Positions 38,522-48,255 of a DNA stretch of 64,000 nucleotides are shown here, one piece after another; within the stretch, counting starts at the first letter, position 1, and each line of letters starts with the position of its first letter. The DNA lies in contig JALCDS010000009.1 of NCBI GenBank assembly GCA_022641775.1, positions 1-64,000 of the forward strand, in the 5' to 3' direction. The notes beneath the pieces are model-generated. The model had not been told where the DNA came from and made no database searches. It saw only the letters and a program-made list of their open reading frames with translations. The translations under genes and the position numbers were made by a program. The DNA is from Clostridiaceae bacterium (GTDB lineage: Bacteria; Cyanobacteriota; Vampirovibrionia; Gastranaerophilales; Gastranaerophilaceae).

Positions 38522-39580
38522 TTATTTTACAACTTTATGAAGGCCATGAGGCTTGTCTACATTTCTGTGTAAACATTTTGCAACTTCCATTGCCAACATT
38601 TGTGCTATAACAATCAAACAAAATGATTTTACAACAGAACTTTCACAATCAACATTCAAATTATATTCTGTTTTTATCTTGTCATTTGGTGAACCCAAAA
38701 TGCACATCGTTGTCTTATATTCTTCTTTAATTTTATTTAAGTTCTTTATAGCAGTATAATTCAGCTCGCTATTTGTTATATAAATAAGAATAGATTTGTT
38801 GTTTAACACTGCAACATGTCCATGCATAAATTCGCCCAATATCGCACTTGAAATATTTATATAAGACGTTTCTTTGGTCTTTAAGCAGGCTTCACGAGCC
38901 AAAGCATAAGATATTCCATCTGCCGCGATTACAACGTTTTTATAACGTGCAATATGTTTTGCAAACTTTTTTACCTGTGGCATAAGTGCATAACTTTTTT
39001 CGATATCTTTTCCTATTGTACTAAAAGCTTTCAAATACGGTGTAATATCAATACCGTTTAATTTTGCATATTTCAAAACCAGCATTGCAAGACAAAACAT
39101 CTGTGCCGTTAATGATTTTGTAGCTGCTATACTCAATTCTTCGCCGGCGTGACAATCCATTTTAAAATCTGAAGCTTGCCAAATTGTAGAATCTTTTTTG
39201 TTGGTAATACAAAATGTTGTAACTCCAAACTCCTTTGCTTTACTAAGCGCCTTATTCGTGTCTGAAGTTTCACCGGATTGTGTAATAAAAACATACATCA
39301 TATCTGTTGCATGCGGAACAGCAGATTTTAACAAAAACTCACTTGAATAAATCGCTCTGGCTTCAATACTTGCAATATCGCCAAACAAATCGGCAGCATA
39401 TCTTGCACTATTGTATGAGGAACCCGAAGCAACAAAGACAATATGTTCAATGCCTTTTGGAACATCAACCAAGATTTCACCATCATCTGATACATAAGTT
39501 TCAAACAAATGTGCCAAAATATCAGATTGCTCAAATATTTCTTTTTCCATACTTGTTTTTTTAGGTTTGAAAAACAGCAA
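38522..39580 (-). CDS. SIS-domain sugar isomerase, GlmS-isomerase-like without GATase domain
   Basis: VASGSSYNSARYAADLF, ITQSGETSDTNKAL, SIAATKSLTAQ, C-term NVDKPHGLHKVVK. Confidence 0.82.
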   Translation of the reverse strand: MLFFKPKKTSMEKEIFEQSDILAHLFETYVSDDGEILVDVPKGIEHIVFVASGSSYNSARYAADLFGDIASIEARAIYSSEFLLKSAVPHATDMMYVFITQSGETSDTNKALSKAKEFGVTTFCITNKKDSTIWQASDFKMDCHAGEELSIAATKSLTAQMFCLAMLVLKYAKLNGIDITPYLKAFSTIGKDIEKSYALMPQVKKFAKHIARYKNVVIAADGISYALAREACLKTKETSYINISSAILGEFMHGHVAVLNNKSILIYITNSELNYTAIKNLNKIKEEYKTTMCILGSPNDKIKTEYNLNVDCESSVVKSFCLIVIAQMLAMEVAKCLHRNVDKPHGLHKVVK

Positions 39581-39601
39581 TTTATTCTCCTTTGTGGTTT
39601 A

Positions 39602-41044
39602 TTAACCCAGAATTTCTTTTAAAATCTTATTTACAGCTTGAGGATTAGCTCTACCTTTAGTTTCCTTCATTACTTGACCTACAAAGAAACCAAATAGCTG
39701 GTTCTTACCGCCTCGATAAGCTTCTACCTGAGATGCATTATTATCAACCACTTTTTGAGCTATATCTTTTAATGCACTCTCATCTGTAATTTGGCTCAAG
39801 CCTTTTGCTTCAACAATTTTTGTTGCACTTGTTCCATCTTTTAACATATCAAATATAATTTGTTTACCTATATTATTTGAAATTGTTTTCTTTTCAATCA
39901 AATCCAACAATTCAGCCAAATTTTCAGGAGTCAATTTGGTATCTGATATTTCACAATGTTGTTCTTTCAAGTAAGCTGAAATTTCACCCATTATAAAGTT
40001 TACTGCAGTCTTTGGATTAGCACCAAGTGTCAAAACTTTATCAAAGAATAATGCTAAGCCCATTTGTTCAACAATGATATTTGCATCGTATTCACTCAAG
40101 CCAAGACCCATATATCTTTCACGTTTTGCTCTAGGAAGTTCCGGCATTGTTGCTCTGATTTTTTCAACCCATTCATCAGAAATTTCTAAAGGCATAAGGT
40201 CAGGTTCAGGAAAATATCTATAATCGTGCGCATCTTCTTTGCCACGCATTGTCATAGTTTCCTTCATACCTTCATCCCAAAGACGAGTTTCTTGAACAAC
40301 TTCACCACCTTCTTCAACTATTTCGATTTGTCTGTCAATTTCAAATTCAAGGGCTTTTTCCAATGCTGCAAAACTATTCAAATTCTTGATTTCTGCACGT
40401 GTTCCAAATTCTTTTGAACCTTTTGGCATAATTGAAATATTGGCATCACATCTCATAGAACCTTCTTCAAGGTTTCCGTCACAAACACCTACATAACGAA
40501 CTATACTACGAAGTTCTTCCATATAATTTCTTGCTTCTTCAGGGCTTCTCATATCAGGTTCTGATACAATTTCAAGAAGCGGAGTTCCGGCACGATTCAA
40601 GTCAACTAGAGAATATGTTGAACCAGCAATACCGTTTGCTCCTGCGTGAACAAGTTTACCTGCATCTTCTTCAAGGTGAGCACGAGTAATACCTATTCTT
40701 TTGCCGTTTATATCAATATAACCGTTTACACAAATAGGTTCATCGTATTGTGAAATCTGATAACCTTTTGGAAGATCAGGATAAAAATACTGTTTTCTAT
40801 CGAATTTGCAACGATGAGGGATAGTACAATGCAATGCCAAACCTGTTAAAATTCCCATATTAACACATTCTTTGTTTAATACAGGCAAAACTCCCGGCAT
40901 TCCAAGTGTGATAGGGCAAGTCAATGAATTTGGTTCTTGTCCGAATTCTGTACTGTCAGGTGCAAATATTTTTGATTTGGTTTTCAACTGAGCATGAACT
41001 TCCAAACCGATAACTACTTCGTATTTATCTCTCAAATTTTCCAT
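39602..41044 (-). CDS. gatB: Asp-tRNA(Asn)/Glu-tRNA(Gln) amidotransferase subunit B
   Basis: YEVVIGLEVHAQLKTKSKIF, DLPKGYQISQYD, HLEEDAGK, EGSMRCDANIS. Confidence 0.96.
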   Translation of the reverse strand: MENLRDKYEVVIGLEVHAQLKTKSKIFAPDSTEFGQEPNSLTCPITLGMPGVLPVLNKECVNMGILTGLALHCTIPHRCKFDRKQYFYPDLPKGYQISQYDEPICVNGYIDINGKRIGITRAHLEEDAGKLVHAGANGIAGSTYSLVDLNRAGTPLLEIVSEPDMRSPEEARNYMEELRSIVRYVGVCDGNLEEGSMRCDANISIMPKGSKEFGTRAEIKNLNSFAALEKALEFEIDRQIEIVEEGGEVVQETRLWDEGMKETMTMRGKEDAHDYRYFPEPDLMPLEISDEWVEKIRATMPELPRAKRERYMGLGLSEYDANIIVEQMGLALFFDKVLTLGANPKTAVNFIMGEISAYLKEQHCEISDTKLTPENLAELLDLIEKKTISNNIGKQIIFDMLKDGTSATKIVEAKGLSQITDESALKDIAQKVVDNNASQVEAYRGGKNQLFGFFVGQVMKETKGRANPQAVNKILKEILG

Positions 41045-41114
41045 AATCTCTCCTTGTAACTTATGGCTCTATTTTACCACAAATAAAGAATTATGAAATA
41101 AAAATTTGTGAGAA

Positions 41115-41471
41115 CTAATGTATTTCAGTAACTTTGTTATTATCATCAACTAAAACTATTGTCGGGGTAAAATCTTTTAGTTCTTCTTCTTTAAAATAAC
41201 CGTAAGAAACGATAATAACCTTGTCTCCGGGTTGAACTTTTCTTGCTGCAGCGCCATTCAGACAAATACAGCCGGAATCAGCTTTCCCTTTAATTACATA
41301 AGTTTGAAATCTTTCACCATTATTGACATCCAAAATTTCAACTTTTTGCCATTCACGTATTTTTGAAGCTTTCATCAAAGTTTCATCAACTGTGATTGAA
41401 CCAACATAATTGAGGTTTGCATCAGTTACCGTTGCTCTATGTATTTTTGATTTTAAAAATTCAAGTAACAT
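41115..41471 (-). CDS. panD: aspartate 1-decarboxylase
   Basis: [50 protein letters not shown]. Confidence 0.94.
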   Translation of the reverse strand: MLLEFLKSKIHRATVTDANLNYVGSITVDETLMKASKIREWQKVEILDVNNGERFQTYVIKGKADSGCICLNGAAARKVQPGDKVIIVSYGYFKEEELKDFTPTIVLVDDNNKVTEIH

Positions 41472-41524
41472 TTTTTATTTCCTTCAATTCTTATTTTAGC
41501 TTAAACAAAAAATTTTGCATAATT

Positions 41525-41553
41525 AAATGCAACCGAAATTTTCGATTGCATTT
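41525..41553 (-). terminator. possible terminator hairpin downstream of GH13 operon
   Basis: AAATGCAATCGAAA ... TTTCGGTTGCATTT on minus strand (one T-G wobble); weak T-tract. Confidence 0.45.
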
Positions 41554-41576
41554 CCTTTGGTTTATTTAATGTGTGC

Positions 41577-43295
41577 CTAATTATTTTGTTTATAAATATT
41601 TTTAAAATATTTTTCTACATCCGGTGTATAAATTTCAAACACATGTGCTCTTGCGGGCCCTAAATCAACATTCAATGCGTTATTTTCAGCCTGGATAATA
41701 CTTTCTTTGCCATAAGAAGGCAACAAGTTCTTTAACGGTTGATTTTTTTGTAATGATGGAACTTTTATTTTGGCAGCTACAGAACGATTTACATTTTTGT
41801 TAGCAACAACCAACAAGGTCTTTCCGTTATAATGTCTCAAATATGCAATAATCTGATCATTTTCATCCATTTCTTTGTCTAAAGGAATAAATGTGCCATG
41901 TTCTATTACATCTGCATATTTATCTCTCATGGTGAAACATTTTTTCATAAAATCACCGATTTCAGGATTGGAACCCTGAGGCTTCCTTGAAAGATTGAAT
42001 ATATCTAATTTACCTCTGTGAACATCCATAACGTTGTTATCAGTATCTGAAACATCCATAGTTTTACCTTCATAAGGATACATATAGTAGTCACCGGATT
42101 GATAACCATCTACAATATACGGATTCATCATTGGCAAAGTAGATTGCAATGCCATAGTCAAATTACAATAATCAACGCCCCCGTTAAACATTGGCGACAT
42201 ATCATCATGAGTTGCAAATGAACCTATATAAGATTTACCTTTTGGTAAATCATAAGAAGATTTCATATTTTCTTCCACATATTTATTAAAATCTTTTGCA
42301 CTGGTCCATTCATTGAAAATGTGGTATTGTCCATATGCTGCATCAAAACCTGCTCTCAATAAATCTGCCGGTCTATCATATGGCATATTTGCCTGAGGAG
42401 AAGCATCTTCATAAGTATAGGTTTCTGCAAGCCAGCCAAATTGAGGGTCAAGCTTTCTTGAATAAGGAATAATAATGTCCCAAAATTCTGTAGGTTTTGA
42501 CCTTGCAACATCAGCTCTTATACCATCAACACCTAAGTCAACGCACATTTTTACATATTGTTTATGTAAATCTACAAGTGCAGGATTAAGAGTTCTTTTA
42601 CCTTCATCTTGCCAAGGTTGAAACATTCTGATATCATTCCAGCCCTGAGGTGTCTTAGCTAGCCCGTCAGGGGCTTTAGCCATCAAATCAGGCTTAGCTA
42701 AAAACATATCATATGAGGCACAACTAGGTAAATCTAACAAAACTTTTATTCCACGTTTATGACATTCATCAATAAAAGCTTTGAACTGCTGTTTCGGAGT
42801 TCTTGAATCAGTAGGATCAACAAGGGTCGGATCTATTTCCAACAAATCTTTTGGTGAATATATAGAACCTGCCGTTCCCATTGCTTTCAATTTGCCAGGT
42901 TCGTGAATAGGCAACAGGTGGATAGTATTAAAGCCATCTCGTTTTACTTCATCCAGTCTTTTAATTGCATTCAAGAAGGTTCCGTGTTGCTCATTATCTT
43001 CAATATATTCATTATGATTCAAATCTCTGGCATTAAAGGTTCTCGGAACAATTGCCAATATTTTTGCTTGATTGTTTGCAAACATAGATTTTAAATTATT
43101 ATGATAATTTTTAAGATTACCGTTATCAATATTCACTTTTGCAGTATTAATAACAGATAAATTGTTCAAATATGATGCCAATAAGTTTGAATTTTCATTA
43201 ACAGCAGGCTTTAACTCTGTTTTTTGTTGAGGTAACTGCTGAATAGAATTATTTAAATTTGCCTTTTGAGGAGAAATTGTCGTTGTATTAATCAT
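41577..43295 (-). CDS. GH13 alpha-amylase-family protein, no signal peptide
   Basis: GVDGIRADVARSKP (nucleophile region), GWLAETY, FATHDDMSPMF; region I divergent (LLDLPSCASYD). Confidence 0.82.
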   Translation of the reverse strand: MINTTTISPQKANLNNSIQQLPQQKTELKPAVNENSNLLASYLNNLSVINTAKVNIDNGNLKNYHNNLKSMFANNQAKILAIVPRTFNARDLNHNEYIEDNEQHGTFLNAIKRLDEVKRDGFNTIHLLPIHEPGKLKAMGTAGSIYSPKDLLEIDPTLVDPTDSRTPKQQFKAFIDECHKRGIKVLLDLPSCASYDMFLAKPDLMAKAPDGLAKTPQGWNDIRMFQPWQDEGKRTLNPALVDLHKQYVKMCVDLGVDGIRADVARSKPTEFWDIIIPYSRKLDPQFGWLAETYTYEDASPQANMPYDRPADLLRAGFDAAYGQYHIFNEWTSAKDFNKYVEENMKSSYDLPKGKSYIGSFATHDDMSPMFNGGVDYCNLTMALQSTLPMMNPYIVDGYQSGDYYMYPYEGKTMDVSDTDNNVMDVHRGKLDIFNLSRKPQGSNPEIGDFMKKCFTMRDKYADVIEHGTFIPLDKEMDENDQIIAYLRHYNGKTLLVVANKNVNRSVAAKIKVPSLQKNQPLKNLLPSYGKESIIQAENNALNVDLGPARAHVFEIYTPDVEKYFKNIYKQNN

Positions 43296-45847
43296 TATTT
43301 TTTCTCCTTTCCTGTAGGATTTTGAATTTTTGCAGTTTTTTGTACAGGCATTTTACCAAAGAAAAATTGAGCCAAAACAGTTATACCTAACAGCCCTGCA
43401 CCAAATCCTGCAAACATTTTGAACCATTTGTTGCTATTGAAACGTTTTGAAGCTTGTTCATGAACTAATTCATCAAGAGGTTTGCCTATTAACATAAACT
43501 TTAATTTGTCAGGTATTTCAGCATTTGCACCACATTCAGGTTTAGCAAAATACAAAGCATCTGCGACTGTCTTAATCATATTATCTCTATATTCAGCAAT
43601 TGTTGTCATCAAATCACCTTTTTTAGCTAAAAGCCCAGCCGTTTCAGGATGTAAATCATCTTTATATATCAGAGAAATTACACGATTGAAGAAACTTGAA
43701 TCAAATTGGATATCACCTTTATCAACATTTTGTCCGTATTTTCTAAACAATCGTCCATTCTTAATTTCAATACTACTCTTATCTTCCATATTAGGATGTA
43801 AATTTCTATCAGTAATAAACTTAACAGCATAATCTGCAGAATGTCCATCTACCATAATTTTTCTTGCAAATTCTGCAATTTCTTCTTTAATTTCACGAGG
43901 CGTAGTATTATCTGTTAATAAGCCTACATTTTTCAAATCCGCAATACGTCTGTACAAATCCATTGTCGCAATAAGTCTGTTCATAGTAGATTGAACTGAT
44001 AAGGTTGTTTCACGCATAAATTTCTTTTGTAATTCTCGTGAACTTGAGCTTACAACTTCTTTTGTATCAACACCTATTTCATTACCATCAAGAGCTTTGT
44101 GTAAATGTTTAAAGCCAAAGCTATCAAATTCTTCAAGGAATTTGTCATACAATTTGTCAGATTTCTCATCATATGTTTTATCTAAATGCAATGTTGATGT
44201 AAATTTATCTTTTATCTCGATAATTTTTGTTAGTGCATCTTGATAAGATTTTGAATTCGCCGTTATACCTTCAATTTTCTTTGTAAATAACTCACCTGCG
44301 AACAATCTGTCTTTTTTCATTTTTTCAACTTCTTGTTTATTAAAGCCAAAAATATTAACAAGTTTTTCTACAGATTCATTCCAAGATGTAGCCAATACAG
44401 AATCCTGAGTCGGTGAGGTTTTCATAAATACATATTCATTCAAAACACTTCTCTCTGCATTAAAATCAGAAAGTTTTTTAGCAATTCTCCTGATATTTTC
44501 CTGTTCTTCAAGTGTAAGTATCTTAACCTTATTTTTCTTGAATAACTCTGTAAATACGTTGTTTGTATCTTCTGCATCATCCCACAATAAATCCTGCATA
44601 TCTTCAATATCTAAACGAATATGAGGATATTTAGCTTTACATTGTTCAAATTTTTCTAAAACCGGTTTTGAAAGCAAAATTTTCTTTGCCCTGATTTCCT
44701 TCTGAGTTGCGTTGAATGATGTTTCATATAAATTGTTAGATTTTAAGAAATCAATATATTCATCTTGCGTAGGTACAATGTCATTAATAAATTCAGGAGG
44801 TAAACCCTCTTTTAATCCGGGTATTTTTCTACCCTTGAAAAACTGTCTGAGATTTTTTGTCATATCTTGTGCCGCAGTTAAGCCCAAGGTAACCTCATTA
44901 CATTCAAACATTTTATTAAAATCTTTTTTGAATGCGATAACTTCTGAATTAAACATACCTGATGTTAATACATCAGAGAGCTTGCTTAACAATTTTGCAT
45001 CGAGTCTGCCATCTTTGTTTGCGGATATAACCTTTTCAAGATTTGCTAACATATCTTTATCCTGATATTTTGACGCATTACCTGCTATATCAGAAATCAG
45101 TCTGTCAGCTTTTTTATTTTTAACTTCTTCAAAATATTTATCCAATGGCTTTTCTGCAACATTACAAATCAACGCACTCATAATAGGAGTTGCAAAGCCT
45201 GCAGTTAGCATCCACATTGTATTATTTTGAACAGCTATTTTTTTCATTTTTTCTTGAATATATTCACGGCGATTTTTCATATCTGCCGGAATATTCATTC
45301 TATCACCGATTTTGTTGATATCTTTGTCTGAATACAAATCCCATTTGATATATTGCGGATCTTCAAAGAAAGGTTTTCTTCTACCAAAACTATCTTCTGA
45401 TTGTTGTTGAACGTTAAATCCATGAATCAAATAAGCGGGTAATTGCAATGCAACTTTAGGCCAAATTGCCATAGACGCTAAGAATGAACCCAAACCGATA
45501 AATTCCATAACTTTTGTTTTTGGAGTACTTTTCAATGTAGATAGATATCCTGCAATCCCAAGACCTCCGACAACAAGACCAATATCATTTATTTTTCCGA
45601 GTTGATGGTCATTTGCATCTCCCTTATAACTATCATGAACAGCTTTAGCATTATAGATAGTATTGTGTGCGAAATTTGCAGGCCAATCAAACAACCCACC
45701 ATTTACTAATCTTCCTTTTGGAGGTAACGGTTTTTTCAGAACACTATAGTCTGGAGTAGTATTTTCCAACGTAACTGCCGGCTGTTTTTTCAGAGTCGTA
45801 TTCGCCGGTACCGGATTTATGTAGTTTTGAACCAAATTCGTTGTCAT
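43295..45847 (-). CDS. 850-aa lineage-restricted membrane protein
   Basis: Hydrophobic N-term and C-term (WFKMFAGFGAGLLGITVLAQFFFG) flanking a long charged helical region; start 2 nt after upstream stop. Confidence 0.75.
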   Translation of the reverse strand: MTTNLVQNYINPVPANTTLKKQPAVTLENTTPDYSVLKKPLPPKGRLVNGGLFDWPANFAHNTIYNAKAVHDSYKGDANDHQLGKINDIGLVVGGLGIAGYLSTLKSTPKTKVMEFIGLGSFLASMAIWPKVALQLPAYLIHGFNVQQQSEDSFGRRKPFFEDPQYIKWDLYSDKDINKIGDRMNIPADMKNRREYIQEKMKKIAVQNNTMWMLTAGFATPIMSALICNVAEKPLDKYFEEVKNKKADRLISDIAGNASKYQDKDMLANLEKVISANKDGRLDAKLLSKLSDVLTSGMFNSEVIAFKKDFNKMFECNEVTLGLTAAQDMTKNLRQFFKGRKIPGLKEGLPPEFINDIVPTQDEYIDFLKSNNLYETSFNATQKEIRAKKILLSKPVLEKFEQCKAKYPHIRLDIEDMQDLLWDDAEDTNNVFTELFKKNKVKILTLEEQENIRRIAKKLSDFNAERSVLNEYVFMKTSPTQDSVLATSWNESVEKLVNIFGFNKQEVEKMKKDRLFAGELFTKKIEGITANSKSYQDALTKIIEIKDKFTSTLHLDKTYDEKSDKLYDKFLEEFDSFGFKHLHKALDGNEIGVDTKEVVSSSSRELQKKFMRETTLSVQSTMNRLIATMDLYRRIADLKNVGLLTDNTTPREIKEEIAEFARKIMVDGHSADYAVKFITDRNLHPNMEDKSSIEIKNGRLFRKYGQNVDKGDIQFDSSFFNRVISLIYKDDLHPETAGLLAKKGDLMTTIAEYRDNMIKTVADALYFAKPECGANAEIPDKLKFMLIGKPLDELVHEQASKRFNSNKWFKMFAGFGAGLLGITVLAQFFFGKMPVQKTAKIQNPTGKEKK

Positions 45848-45848
45848 A

Positions 45849-46871
45849 CTAATTTACCACATACTTATCTTCAGGTTTTATAACGTTTGATGCATCGATT
45901 TTAGAAGGTTTATCCAATCCGAAAACGGAATGCATAACCCCAAAACATGATGCGGCAATTGGAACTAACAATAACAATTTACCTGAATATTTGCCGAACT
46001 TACTTGTTGAAGGTCCTTCCCAAAATTCTTTACTTGCTTTTTTTATAGAATCCTTAAATATTTTGAATGTTTCATTTATATTGTCCCGATGGAAACAGCC
46101 TTTTTCACAAACACGTTTGAGAGCTCTATCCCATCCCTGTTGCATTGCAAAACCGACACCGGCAGCTGCCCAAAGATAAGATGTTATAGATTTTGCCATA
46201 GATGAACGGGCTATAATTTGTTTTACAAGCGGTTTTACTTCCTGATCGGAATCATTCAAATCAGTACCTAAACCGTTTTTCTTAGCAATCTTGTCATATT
46301 TTTCGTTACGTTTTTTACCCTTAGCTTCATCACCATACAGCATTGCCCAATAAGGAAAATCAACACTTTCAAACACCTTATGATATTCAATACTTGTAAT
46401 ATCGGTATCATTTACGTTTTCAGGCAACTTATAATTTACTTTTGCATAAGGAGTATTGCCATCAACACCGGTCAACCATTTTACCGGAGCATTAATAAAA
46501 CTCTTTGACAACGACTTCATTACGCCATATAAAATGACACCCAAAGCCATCCTTCTGCCTACTTTATTTGCTCTTTCCTTATCAAATACATTAAAGTGTT
46601 TATTTGCGGAATTAAACACTGACATTAAAGTTAAACTTCCTATTAAATATGGTACGGCACCCATAGTCAAAAACTCATAAAAATTAGAGTTTTTATCACC
46701 TTTCAGACCTTTTGCAGGATAAAGAGTAAACGCATTTGATAACTTGTCAAAACCTATACGAGTACGAGTAATAAGGTTATTTTTGAGTAGAGTATCTTTT
46801 GTGTATTTTTTATCACTGTCATTGTCGCCAGTGAATGCTTGACTATTAAAATTATTTACCGGTAAAATCAT
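45849..46871 (-). CDS. lineage-restricted membrane protein, first gene of operon
   Basis: GGAG supports start MILPVNNFNSQAFTGD at 46871 rather than 46886; several hydrophobic segments. Confidence 0.72.
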   Translation of the reverse strand: MILPVNNFNSQAFTGDNDSDKKYTKDTLLKNNLITRTRIGFDKLSNAFTLYPAKGLKGDKNSNFYEFLTMGAVPYLIGSLTLMSVFNSANKHFNVFDKERANKVGRRMALGVILYGVMKSLSKSFINAPVKWLTGVDGNTPYAKVNYKLPENVNDTDITSIEYHKVFESVDFPYWAMLYGDEAKGKKRNEKYDKIAKKNGLGTDLNDSDQEVKPLVKQIIARSSMAKSITSYLWAAAGVGFAMQQGWDRALKRVCEKGCFHRDNINETFKIFKDSIKKASKEFWEGPSTSKFGKYSGKLLLLVPIAASCFGVMHSVFGLDKPSKIDASNVIKPEDKYVVN

Positions 46872-46977
46872 TTTAACTCCGCACACATTTAACTAGAAAT
46901 ACAAGACCTGTAAACAATATTTTTTGTTACCCTATATAAATTTCATTTACATTTTTTTACAATAAAAAACGGCAATT

Positions 46978-47823
46978 TTACTTATATATTTCAAAAAATA
47001 CTGCGGTAAACAATCCTACAATTATGCAATAATAACCAAAAAATGCCAAAGAAAATTTGGAAACAAATTTCAAGAAATATTTTATACACAAATAACCTAC
47101 AATAGCAGAAACAATAGTTCCAACAATTATTGCAGACCAATTATAAGTAAGTGCCTCTGCAACATCAATCTTTATCAACGGGAATACCATTGAAGCCCCC
47201 AAAATTATCGGAATACTCAATAAAAACGAATATCTTGCTGCAGTAATTCTATCCAATCCTGAAAACAAACCTGTAGCAATTGTCCACCCGGAACGTGAAA
47301 AGCCCGGAAGAACTGCAATGCCTTGAGCAATACCAATTAATATTGAATTTTTTAAAGTCAATTCGCCTTTTTTATCACCCATCTTTTTATGTTGATATTC
47401 ACTCAAGAAAAGGATAATACCAGTTCCAACAAGCAACATCCCAACAATAGATGGTGAATATACAAGCTTTTCTGCAAAATCATTAAAAGGAAGCGCCAGT
47501 GCAATTGTTATAATAGTTCCAAAAATTATATATAATCCAAGCTTTGCTTCTGTATTTTCAAAATTTTTCTTCTTTATTGCATCAAATAATGCTTTACAAA
47601 TATCTAAAATATCTTTTCTAAAATAAATTATAACGGCAATTAGTGTGCCTAAGTGTAGCATAATATCAAAAAACACTTCTTGATTTGATTGTTTCGCAAT
47701 TGCGATATGTCTAAAAACTTTGAAAAAATTTGATGTAAAAACCAAATGTGCAGAACTTGAAACAGGTAAAAACTCGCTCAAACCTTGAACTATACCCATC
47801 AATATTGCTTGTATTAAATTCAT
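46978..47823 (-). CDS. uppP: undecaprenyl-diphosphate phosphatase
   Basis: GIVQGLSEFLPVSSSAHLVF; GIAQGIAVLPGFSRSGWTIATGLFSGLDR. Confidence 0.94.
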   Translation of the reverse strand: MNLIQAILMGIVQGLSEFLPVSSSAHLVFTSNFFKVFRHIAIAKQSNQEVFFDIMLHLGTLIAVIIYFRKDILDICKALFDAIKKKNFENTEAKLGLYIIFGTIITIALALPFNDFAEKLVYSPSIVGMLLVGTGIILFLSEYQHKKMGDKKGELTLKNSILIGIAQGIAVLPGFSRSGWTIATGLFSGLDRITAARYSFLLSIPIILGASMVFPLIKIDVAEALTYNWSAIIVGTIVSAIVGYLCIKYFLKFVSKFSLAFFGYYCIIVGLFTAVFFEIYK

Positions 47824-47873
47824 CTCAACTATCCCTTTTTACTGTTATAACCTGTAATTTTTCTATTTACCAA

Positions 47874-48236
47874 CTAATCTTCTTCGTAATAAGTTGCGCA
47901 AGAAGTCTGAGTTTCCCAAACAGAAACCTTGCTCAGCTGAACGACATGCTCTTTCATCTTGTTATAAATAAATCTTGCAATCATTTCGCTTGAAGGGCTT
48001 TCACCTTTAAATTCTTCAACTTCATTAATATCTTTATGATCTAAAAGCTCTAACACTTTGTGCAATTCTTTTTTCAAAACCTTGTAATCAATCAAAATAT
48101 TGCTTTTATCAAGTTCGGCACCTTTAACAAAAACTTCAACCATCCAATTATGACCATGTTGGTTTTCACATTCACCATCATAATTTAATAAATGATGTGC
48201 TGCTGAAAAAAATGCTTGTGTTTTAATTTCGTACAT
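47874..48236 (-). CDS. queD: 6-carboxytetrahydropterin synthase-like protein
   Basis: FSAAHHLLNYDGECENQHGHNWMVEVFV; DHKDINEV; ETQTSCATYY. Confidence 0.87.
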   Translation of the reverse strand: MYEIKTQAFFSAAHHLLNYDGECENQHGHNWMVEVFVKGAELDKSNILIDYKVLKKELHKVLELLDHKDINEVEEFKGESPSSEMIARFIYNKMKEHVVQLSKVSVWETQTSCATYYEED

Positions 48237-48255
48237 AAATTTGTTCCTTTACTTA

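Noticed and set aside
1521-46946. 16-nt string CATTTACATTTTTTTA shared between the metK leader (1521) and the 46.9 kb intergenic region (46931)
   Set aside because: Low-complexity AT sequence; such a match is expected by chance in a 64 kb AT-rich window.
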